Made by a program: the position numbers and the translations under genes | Source of the DNA: Oscillospiraceae bacterium | Lineage (GTDB): Bacteria > Bacillota > Clostridia > Oscillospirales > Oscillospiraceae | Reading direction: 5' to 3' | DNA length: 7,487 nt | Assembly (NCBI GenBank): GCA_017438675.1 | Contig: JAFRUW010000178.1 | Coordinates: forward strand, 1-7,487 | Notes under the pieces: model-generated | Databases searched by the model: none | Told to the model about the DNA's origin: nothing | The model's input: the letters and a program-made list of their open reading frames with translations, nothing else | In this document: positions 1 to 5,596 of the stretch, piece after piece | Numbering within the stretch: position 1 is the first letter of the stretch | How the letters are laid out: each line of letters begins with the position of its first letter

Positions 1-899
1 AACTGCAGAAGATGGGCGTTTCCACCATCGCCATCAAGGACATGGCCGGCGTTATGGGCCCCAAGGAGGCCTATGATCTGGTCAGCGCCATCAAGGACGC
101 TGTGGATCTTCCCGTTGTTGTCCACACCCACTGCACACCGGGCCTTGCGTTCATGACTTACCTCAAGGCTGTTGAAGCCGGCGCCGATGTTATCGACACC
201 GCAATATCCCCCATGTCCGGCGGCTCCTCCCAGCCTGCCACCGAGACTCTGGCCTACGCTCTCAAGCAGCTGGGCTTCAAGGTCGATGTTGACATGGATA
301 AGCTGAAGGAAATGGCTGACTTCTTCAAGCCCATCAGAAACGGATACCTTGAAGACGGCACACTGAATCCCATTTCCATGGCAACTGATACAAACTGCCT
401 GGTATATCAGATCCCCGGCGGCATGCTCTCCAACCTCATCAGCCAGCTCAAGATGATGAACGCTCTCGACAGACTTGACGAGGCTCTTCTTGAGACACCG
501 AGAGTAAGAGAAGACATGGGTTATCCTCCTCTCGTAACTCCCACCAGCCAGATGGTCGGCGTTCAGGCCGTTCAGAATGTTCTGGCAGGCGAGCGCTATA
601 AGAACGTGGGCGCTGAGATAAAGGCTTACTGCCGCGGCGAATACGGCAGGACTCCCGCTCCCATCAATCCCGAAATCAAGGCAAAGATCCTGGGCGACAC
701 TCCCGAGGTAAAGGGCCGCTATGCAGATACACTTGAACCCGCTTTCGAGAAGACAAAGAAGGAACTGGGTGACGTTGCAAGAAGCGATGAGGACGTTCTT
801 TCCTACATTGCCTTCCCCCAGGTTGCTCAGAAGTACTTCGACTGGCGCAAGGCTCAGGATGAAAAGGTTGTAAAGTACACCATCGAGCCCATTAAGTAG
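1..899 (+). CDS. oadA: Oxaloacetate decarboxylase alpha subunit (carboxyltransferase), 5'-truncated by window edge
   Basis: The open frame enters from the left edge (codons start at base 3) and stops with TAG at 897-899, so about 299 C-terminal residues are visible and the true start lies upstream. The protein is the cytosolic carboxyltransferase that moves CO2 from oxaloacetate to biotin, giving pyruvate. The visible part has the second half of the HMGL-like barrel: IKDMAG at 33-50, whose Lys (36-38) matches the carbamylated metal-ligand lysine of this family; the metal-binding HTH at 123-131; and MSGGSSQPATE at 213-245. The conserved carboxylase C-terminal domain follows, with QIPGGMLSNL from 408 and VTPTSQ from 534. 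It ends at this domain; there is no Ala/Pro linker or AMKM biotin domain, unlike the Klebsiella alpha chain, because biotin is carried by the gene at 1248. A pyruvate carboxylase B subunit would look similar, but the adjacent beta and gamma genes favour the Na+-pumping decarboxylase. Confidence 0.93.
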   Translation, partial: LQKMGVSTIAIKDMAGVMGPKEAYDLVSAIKDAVDLPVVVHTHCTPGLAFMTYLKAVEAGADVIDTAISPMSGGSSQPATETLAYALKQLGFKVDVDMDKLKEMADFFKPIRNGYLEDGTLNPISMATDTNCLVYQIPGGMLSNLISQLKMMNALDRLDEALLETPRVREDMGYPPLVTPTSQMVGVQAVQNVLAGERYKNVGAEIKAYCRGEYGRTPAPINPEIKAKILGDTPEVKGRYADTLEPAFEKTKKELGDVARSDEDVLSYIAFPQVAQKYFDWRKAQDEKVVKYTIEPIK

Positions 900-910
900 G
901 AGGAAAACAA

Positions 911-1246
911 ATGGAAAACATCAGTATTGGCACCGCTGCCGGTCTTTCCCTCCTGGGATTCCTTATTGTGTTTATTGTCCTTGTCCTTCTTATGACCATC
1001 ATTTATGTCATGGGTCTTATTATCAAGGCAGTCAACACAAAGAAGTCCGGCGGAGCGGAAATTCCCGCTGCTGCAGCTGCTGCGGCTCCCGCAGCTCCCC
1101 CCGTGCCCGCAAAGGGCTCCTGCGGCAACCTGACTCTCGTCAAGGTTTCCGACCGCGACGCGGCCATGATCATGGCCATCACCGCCGACCAGCTTAATAC
1201 CCCCCTTAACGAACTGAGATTTATTTCCATCAAGGAGGCTGAATAA
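911..1246 (+). CDS. oadG: Na+-pump decarboxylase gamma subunit (OadG-like membrane anchor)
   Basis: This is a 111-residue small subunit that in this family anchors the carboxyltransferase to the membrane and supports assembly with the beta chain. One hydrophobic helix spans about residues 11-40. A short basic stretch and an Ala/Pro-rich flexible linker (about 52-68) follow, and then a small C-terminal domain with AAMIMAI and PLNELRFISIKEA. That domain resembles the small delta/epsilon-type subunits of methylmalonyl-CoA decarboxylase, so the protein looks like anchor and stabilising domain in one chain (inference from memory of the family). There is no histidine anywhere, so the His-based Zn site described for Klebsiella OadG is absent. 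An AGGAGG site (898-903) overlaps the alpha stop codon and supports the ATG at 911. The next gene starts one base after this stop, indicating translational coupling. Confidence 0.85.
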   Translation: MENISIGTAAGLSLLGFLIVFIVLVLLMTIIYVMGLIIKAVNTKKSGGAEIPAAAAAAAPAAPPVPAKGSCGNLTLVKVSDRDAAMIMAITADQLNTPLNELRFISIKEAE

Positions 1247-1247
1247 A

Positions 1248-1673
1248 ATGAAGTATAAGGTAACATTAAACGGCAAGGTTTACGAAGTAGAAGTAGAAAA
1301 GGGCAACGCCATCCTCACCGACGAGTATGAGGCTGCGGCTCCCGCGGCGGCACCCATTGTCCCCGCACCCGGCCCCGTGGTTCCTCTTGCAGCTCCCGCA
1401 GCAGCTCCCGCAGCAGCTCCTGCTGCAGCTCCCGCCGCCGCTCCCGTGGCTGTCGGCGCAGGCGACGCCGTAAAGGCTCCTCTGCCCGGCAACATCTTCG
1501 CCATCAAGGTCAGCGCAGGCCAGGCTGTCAAGAAGGGCGACGTCCTTGTCATCATCGAGGCCATGAAGATGGAAAACGAAGTTCTTTCTCCCCGTGACGG
1601 TACCGTCAGCCAGGTCGTCGTAACAAACGGCGCTTCTGTTGACACAGGCGCTCCTCTGGTCGTTCTGGCATAA
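1248..1673 (+). CDS. Biotin carboxyl carrier subunit of the Na+-pumping decarboxylase
   Basis: This 141-residue protein carries the mobile biotin that shuttles CO2 between the alpha active site and the beta membrane subunit. Residues 1-28 form a short N-terminal strand region (KYKVTLNGKVYEVEV). An Ala/Pro linker fills about 29-68, and a biotinyl/lipoyl domain occupies about 72-141. The biotin motif EAMKMEN is at 104-110, which makes Lys107 the predicted biotinylation site. Typical carrier features APLPGNIFAIKV and GQAVKKGDVLVIIE lie just before it. Size and layout match the separate biotin subunits of glutaconyl-CoA and methylmalonyl-CoA decarboxylases (GcdC/MmdC type). It supplies the domain missing from the alpha gene. 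The RBS (AAGGAGG, 1232-1238) lies inside the end of the gamma gene, so expression is coupled. Part of the linker is coded by a 12-bp tandem repeat. Confidence 0.92.
   Translation: MKYKVTLNGKVYEVEVEKGNAILTDEYEAAAPAAAPIVPAPGPVVPLAAPAAAPAAAPAAAPAAAPVAVGAGDAVKAPLPGNIFAIKVSAGQAVKKGDVLVIIEAMKMENEVLSPRDGTVSQVVVTNGASVDTGAPLVVLA
1389..1448 (+). repeat. 12-bp tandem repeat coding Ala-Ala-Pro-Ala linker
   Basis: There are five in-frame copies of a 12-base unit close to GCAGCTCCCGCA, each coding AAPA, within the biotin carrier linker (residues 48-67). The first two copies are identical. The third and fourth have synonymous changes, and the fifth ends in a Val codon. Such repeats can change copy number by slippage, which would lengthen or shorten the biotin arm without a frameshift (inference). 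Confidence 0.85.
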
Positions 1674-1685
1674 GGAGGAACACCT

Positions 1686-2852
1686 ATGAACATGATTATC
1701 GACACCTTTAAGGGCGTATGGGAATCATCGGGCTTCATGTCATGTACATGGCAGCAGCTCGTAATGATTGCAGTTGCCTGCGTCCTTCTTTATCTCGGCA
1801 TTGTCAGGAAGTTTGAGCCCCTGCTTCTCGTAGGCATCGCTTTCGGCATGCTCCTCACAAACCTTCCCATCACCGGCATCTACCACCCAGAGTTCTGGGG
1901 CCTTGAGATCAGTTACAGCGACGTGCTTCATCACGGCGGCTTCCTGGATCTCCTTTACATAGGCGTCAAGACCGGCATCTATCCGTCACTCATATTCCTG
2001 GGCGTCGGCGCGATGACGGACTTCGGTCCCATGATCGCAAATCCCAAGTCCCTGCTTCTGGGCGCTGCCGCTCAGCTGGGCGTTTACATGGCGTTTATGG
2101 GCGCTATCCTTCTGGGCTTCACCGGTCCCGAGGCGGCATCCATCGGCATCATCGGCGGCGCAGACGGCCCTACCGCCATCTTCCTTACAAAGACACTGGC
2201 TCCCCATCTTCTGGGCGCCATCGCCATTGCGGCATACTCCTACATGGCTCTTATCCCTCTGATCCAGCCCCCCTTCATGCGCCTTCTCACCACAAAGAAG
2301 GAGAGAGAGATCAAAATGGATCAGCTCCGCGTGGTCACAAAGACAGAGAAGATCATTTTCCCCATTGTTGTCACCATCGTGACAGTATTTATCCTGCCCT
2401 CCGTCGCTCCGCTGCTGGGCTGCCTTATGCTGGGCAACCTGTTCCGCGAGTGCGGCGTTGTTGACAGACTTTCAGACACCGCTCAGAACGCCCTGATGAA
2501 TATCGTTACAATTTTCCTGGGTATCTCCGTCGGCGCAACAACAGTAGGCACAAACTTCCTTAAGCCCCAGACCCTCTTTATCGTACTTCTGGGACTCACC
2601 GCTTTCTGCTTCTCCACATGCGGCGGCCTGCTTCTCGGCAAGCTGATGTGCAAGCTCACAGGCGGCAAGATCAATCCCCTGATCGGCTCCGCAGGCGTCT
2701 CCGCCGTTCCCATGGCTGCCCGTGTATCCCAGGTGGAAGGCCAGAAGGCAAATCCCTCCAACTTCCTTCTTATGCACGCTATGGGCCCCAACGTGGCGGG
2801 CGTTATCGGCTCCGCCGTTGCGGCGGGCTTCCTGCTCAGCGTTTTCGGCTGA
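1686..2852 (+). CDS. oadB: Na+-translocating decarboxylase beta subunit
   Basis: This 388-residue polytopic membrane protein decarboxylates carboxybiotin and couples this to Na+ export. Family motifs are complete: GAMTDFGPMIANPK (108-121), GGADGPT (157-163), AAYSYMALIPLIQPP (182-196), NPLIGSAGVSAVPMAARV (330-347) and NFLLMHAMGPNVAGVIGS (359-376). Residues Asp160, Tyr186, Asn330, Gly334, Ser339 and Arg346 have exactly the spacing of the functional residues Asp203, Tyr229, Asn373, Gly377, Ser382 and Arg389 described for Klebsiella OadB (numbers recalled, not searched). All are offset by 43, so the chain is shorter at its N-terminus, as in other Clostridial forms. About ten hydrophobic segments can be seen. 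The RBS AAGGAGG (1672-1678) overlaps the preceding stop codon and fixes the ATG at 1686. It is the last gene of the operon and a terminator follows. The beta family alone does not define the substrate; the alpha subunit points to oxaloacetate. Confidence 0.94.
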   Translation: MNMIIDTFKGVWESSGFMSCTWQQLVMIAVACVLLYLGIVRKFEPLLLVGIAFGMLLTNLPITGIYHPEFWGLEISYSDVLHHGGFLDLLYIGVKTGIYPSLIFLGVGAMTDFGPMIANPKSLLLGAAAQLGVYMAFMGAILLGFTGPEAASIGIIGGADGPTAIFLTKTLAPHLLGAIAIAAYSYMALIPLIQPPFMRLLTTKKEREIKMDQLRVVTKTEKIIFPIVVTIVTVFILPSVAPLLGCLMLGNLFRECGVVDRLSDTAQNALMNIVTIFLGISVGATTVGTNFLKPQTLFIVLLGLTAFCFSTCGGLLLGKLMCKLTGGKINPLIGSAGVSAVPMAARVSQVEGQKANPSNFLLMHAMGPNVAGVIGSAVAAGFLLSVFG

Positions 2853-2870
2853 TAAAAATCTAATACAACG

Positions 2871-2905
2871 ACTGCCGATGCGGTAAACCCGTGTCGGCAG
2901 TTTTT
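2871..2905 (+). terminator. Rho-independent terminator of the decarboxylase operon
   Basis: The arms ACTGCCGA (2871-2878) and TCGGCAGT (2894-2901) pair perfectly. The stem extends inward through two G-U pairs and a CGG/CCG segment (2881-2883 with 2889-2891) around a 5-base loop. A run of five T (2901-2905) follows. It begins 18 bases after the beta-subunit stop codon, as expected for the operon end. Confidence 0.9.
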
Positions 2906-2914
2906 GCTTGAAAC

Positions 2915-2943
2915 TTGACAAAAGGCGGTGCAGTTTGTAATAT
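2915..2943 (+). promoter_or_regulatory. Predicted sigma-A type promoter for the zinc-ribbon membrane protein gene
   Basis: A perfect -35 box TTGACA (2915-2920) is followed after 17 bases by TAATAT (2938-2943), which matches four of six -10 positions. Better-matching -10 hexamers nearby (TATTAT at 2941, TATACT at 2944) would need spacers of 20 and 23. It lies directly after the operon terminator, so the next gene is probably its own transcription unit with a leader of about 75 bases. Confidence 0.65.
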
Positions 2944-2971
2944 TATACTGTATGCTATGTGATGCACCTTG

Positions 2972-2993
2972 CGTGGACGGTTTCCTGCCCACG
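2972..2993 (+). other. Small leader hairpin ahead of the zinc-ribbon protein gene
   Basis: CGTGG (2972-2976) pairs with CCACG (2989-2993) around a 12-base loop, inside the predicted 5' leader. It is a short stem with no T-run behind it, so it does not look like a terminator. It may only be chance or a mild stabiliser of the mRNA 5' end. Confidence 0.3.
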
Positions 2994-3024
2994 GCTTTAA
3001 ACAAAACGATAAGGAGATAAAGAC

Positions 3025-5310
3025 ATGACTTGTAAAAAATGCGGCGCGGAGCTTAAAGACGGCGCCCTCGTCTGCGAATCCTGCGGTGCGGCTGTGACCG
3101 GGGCGGAGCTGCCCGTTTCCGAAAAGCCCGCGGCAAACGCTGGAAAAGCAGACGGGAAACCCGAAAAAAACAAAAAAAGATCATATAAGCCGGCGATTAT
3201 CGCCGCTGTCGCCGCGCTGGCTTTGCTTGCGGGCGGATTCTTCGGCATAAGAGCCCTTATGAACAGAACGTCCGGAGACAATTCCTATGTATACCTTTCC
3301 GGGGATTCCCTCAATATAATCTCCGATCCGGTGAAGGGTACAAGCTTTGAGTTTGACAAGCTGGGCAGCGGCACCAGCTACACCACTCCCGCCGTGCAGT
3401 TTTCCCCCGACGGGGAGTACATGTACTATCTTGCCGACTTCAACGATGAAACAAACTCCGGTACTTTGAAAATGGCCGAGTGGAAAAAGCTCAGCGACAG
3501 CGCCATGAGCAATTCCGGGCACATTACAAAGATCGACACCGACGTCCTTTCGGACTTTGAAGTGACGGACAGCGGCAGACTCATGTACTCTAAGAGCGAC
3601 TACTCCCTGCACACGTACGACGGGGGCAAGTCAACAAAGATCGCGGACAATGTCTATGATTACTATCCGGACGACGGTGACAGGATCGTTTACACCAAGA
3701 GCACCGATTCCGGTTTAAGCATATACTGCGCAGATTTATCCGCCCCCGACAAGGCGGAACTCCTTGCCGACAGCGTTTCCTATATCTATTCCGCTGACGA
3801 TCCGGACAATATCGTATACTCTGCAAACGACGATGGGACCGGCGAGACGATCCATGTGTCGGGCTTTAACGGCGAGGCCATGTCCCTGAAGATCGGTGAG
3901 GAAAACACACTTGTGGACGTTACGGACAAGGCTCTGTATTACATGAATGCCGACGACTCCGCTGTACTCTATGAGTTCATTAAGGATGTCGATTCCGAAA
4001 GGGATGAGAACATCAGACCGCCGATCAAAAGCGATTTCGCGGAACCAGGCTCCATGAGATACGTAAACATGACAAAAGACGACAAGATCACCGAGCATGA
4101 GCGGATATATATCACCATCACAAATCCCTCCAAATTCTTTGAGGGCGGCTTTGAGACTATGGAAAAGGCCGCGGAGCTGGACAACACCGACGGTTTTATT
4201 GTCCGGGAGTTTGTGGACAAATACAAGTCCCTTGAAAATGAGGACGGCTATATCCCATTCTCCGATGAGATCAGGGACGGCCTCGTTGCAATTTCCCAGG
4301 CAATGGGCACCGGCGCCCCCAAGGAGTGGCTGGAGATGTGCTTCTACAAAGAGCCTGTGGGCGAAGTCACCTATGACGAAGAGGCGTATAACGCTGCCCA
4401 GGAAGATTATTACAACGCGTCGACCAGGAACATTGTCCGCACCGACCTTATGAACGAGATCAACGCGGTGCCCCTGTACAAACTTATGCGCTATGATTTC
4501 GAGAAGAAGGAAAGCGAAGTCATGGTGGATGAGATCCTTTACGCCAGTGCTTTTTCCCACAGTCTGATGTACAAGACCAGGGACTCCGAGCTGGAGAGTG
4601 TGGATATAAACGAGCTTACGGCTTACTGGGATGCTTACAGCTATCTGACGCTGGACTATTCCGAGGAGAACATGCTGTTTTCATTCACGAACGATAAAGC
4701 GTACACCGTGGAAAAAGCTGCGGCTGCAGTTCTTGACTCCGAAGATCTGCGCGCAGATTTCGACCTCATCTTCTCCGGGGACGGACTGCTCCTCAATGCG
4801 GCGGGGGGCGTCTATAACGCCGAGATCAGCGATACCGAGATAACGGGCTTTGACCTTGTTGCTGACGACGGCTATGTGCTTGACGTTGACGGTGACGTCA
4901 TATACTTCGGTTCGACCTACAACACCAGGGGCAGTCTCGAATTCATGAACCTGAACACCATGGTAAACGGTGAGATAAAGTGCCTCGCCAAAGACATCAT
5001 GTCGGACACAGTAAACGTCTACGAGGATGGCGTTGTCATCGCCAATACTAATTATACCTCCGGCGTTGGCTATCAGCTTTCCGTCTTCGACAGGGACGGC
5101 AATGCAAAGATCGTTACCGACGCTGTTGACAGTTATCTGAGAGTTGATGAAAATACGATCCTCTGTATCACCGCGGGCGATCTGTACGTCTGCAGCGGAT
5201 CGGAGAAGGTGAAAGTCGCCTCCGGGGTGGACAGCGTATGGAGCGGAAATTACATGAAGGTGAAGAAAAACATCTCCGGGTACAACGGTTACAATTACGG
5301 CGGGATGTAA
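3025..5310 (+). CDS. Zinc-ribbon, single-TM protein with large propeller-like extracytoplasmic region, function unknown
   Basis: This 761-residue protein is not assigned to a named family. Residues 3-20 form a zinc ribbon with two CxxC knuckles (C3/C6 and C17/C20). A charged, low-complexity linker (about 25-54, ending in KNKKRSYK) follows, then one membrane helix at about 57-76. The basic side precedes the helix, so the ribbon should be cytoplasmic and the rest outside. Residues about 86-320 show short strand-rich blades with PD40/TolB-like wording (FSPDGEYMYYLAD at 126-138, GRLMYSK, DRIVYTK, DNIVYSA). About 320-510 is more helical and acidic and breaks the pattern. Blades resume at about 510-745, and the end is Gly/Tyr-rich (YNGYNYGG). 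AAGGAG (3011-3016) is well placed for the ATG at 3025. It has its own promoter and no partner gene. A sensor or surface scaffold role is only a guess. Confidence 0.85.
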   Translation: MTCKKCGAELKDGALVCESCGAAVTGAELPVSEKPAANAGKADGKPEKNKKRSYKPAIIAAVAALALLAGGFFGIRALMNRTSGDNSYVYLSGDSLNIISDPVKGTSFEFDKLGSGTSYTTPAVQFSPDGEYMYYLADFNDETNSGTLKMAEWKKLSDSAMSNSGHITKIDTDVLSDFEVTDSGRLMYSKSDYSLHTYDGGKSTKIADNVYDYYPDDGDRIVYTKSTDSGLSIYCADLSAPDKAELLADSVSYIYSADDPDNIVYSANDDGTGETIHVSGFNGEAMSLKIGEENTLVDVTDKALYYMNADDSAVLYEFIKDVDSERDENIRPPIKSDFAEPGSMRYVNMTKDDKITEHERIYITITNPSKFFEGGFETMEKAAELDNTDGFIVREFVDKYKSLENEDGYIPFSDEIRDGLVAISQAMGTGAPKEWLEMCFYKEPVGEVTYDEEAYNAAQEDYYNASTRNIVRTDLMNEINAVPLYKLMRYDFEKKESEVMVDEILYASAFSHSLMYKTRDSELESVDINELTAYWDAYSYLTLDYSEENMLFSFTNDKAYTVEKAAAAVLDSEDLRADFDLIFSGDGLLLNAAGGVYNAEISDTEITGFDLVADDGYVLDVDGDVIYFGSTYNTRGSLEFMNLNTMVNGEIKCLAKDIMSDTVNVYEDGVVIANTNYTSGVGYQLSVFDRDGNAKIVTDAVDSYLRVDENTILCITAGDLYVCSGSEKVKVASGVDSVWSGNYMKVKKNISGYNGYNYGGM

Positions 5311-5362
5311 TTGCCGTAAATGAACAACCAAGGGCGCTTTTAAATTCGTCAGGATTCAAAAC

Positions 5363-5447
5363 AGCGGGCGGGCCGGAAGACCCGCCCGCTTGCCGCGTTT
5401 GCGCGGCAGAAATCCCGGACTGCGCCGACTGTCGGCGGAGCAGTCCG
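5363..5447. other. Cluster of three consecutive GC-rich hairpins (possible terminator or structured RNA)
   Basis: Three stems follow one another almost without gaps. The first is a perfect 10-bp stem, 5363-5372 with 5381-5390 and an 8-base loop. The second is a perfect 7-bp stem, 5391-5397 with 5402-5408 and a 4-base loop. The third is an 8-bp stem, 5416-5423 with 5440-5447, enclosing a further 4-bp stem (5424-5427 with 5433-5436). No long T-run follows any of them on the + strand. Read on the - strand, the first hairpin is followed by GTTTTGAA. The block sits 53 bases after the zinc-ribbon gene and may end its transcription in one or both directions; it could also be a structured RNA element. 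Confidence 0.6.
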
Positions 5448-5509
5448 CAAGGCGTGGTTTTGCAGCCGCTTTACGGTGAGCAGCAACAGCAGCCTGTATT
5501 AAAAAACAA

Positions 5510-5538
5510 TTGTGCTTATACATATACTGTGATAATAT
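5510..5538 (+). promoter_or_regulatory. Predicted promoter for the secreted repeat-protein gene
   Basis: TTGTGC (5510-5515) is spaced 17 bases from TAATAT (5533-5538), the same spacing and -10 hexamer as the promoter at 2915. An alternative reading is an extended -10, TG at 5528-5529 before GATAAT (5531-5536). The surrounding AT-rich stretch contrasts with the GC-rich hairpins just upstream. The start of transcription would fall near 5545. Confidence 0.6.
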
Positions 5539-5551
5539 ATATTTGTTATCA
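5530..5551. promoter_or_regulatory. Dyad overlapping the -10 box, possible operator
   Basis: TGATAA (5530-5535) and TTATCA (5546-5551) form a perfect 6-bp inverted repeat with a 10-base AT-rich spacer. It covers the predicted -10 box and transcription start, the usual place for a repressor site. The regulator is not in the window, and in AT-rich DNA a dyad of this size can arise by chance. Confidence 0.35.
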
Positions 5552-5570
5552 TGCGGGCAGACATCCCGCA
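5552..5570 (+). other. Hairpin near the predicted mRNA 5' end of the repeat-protein gene
   Basis: TGCGGG (5552-5557) pairs perfectly with CCCGCA (5565-5570) around a 7-base loop. With transcription starting near 5545, the stem would sit almost at the mRNA 5' end, 26 bases before the start codon and clear of the RBS. That placement suits a 5' stabilising hairpin (inference). Confidence 0.45.
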
Positions 5571-5596
5571 AATAAAAACGAAAGGAAGAGAAACCA

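Noticed and set aside
1280..1738. A 152-codon - strand frame rich in Ala/Gly/Thr.
   Set aside because: Its composition is a mirror of the Ala/Pro linker of the biotin carrier on the + strand.
3736..4560. A 274-codon open frame on the - strand.
   Set aside because: It is fully antisense to the zinc-ribbon membrane protein and its product shows no coherent domain or membrane pattern.
4681..5331. A 216-codon open frame on the - strand.
   Set aside because: It is antisense to the end of the zinc-ribbon protein gene, with no recognisable product.
5363..5447. The hairpin block as a tRNA or a CRISPR fragment.
   Set aside because: The stems do not make a cloverleaf, there is no T-loop-like or anticodon stem pattern, and there are no repeated units with spacers.
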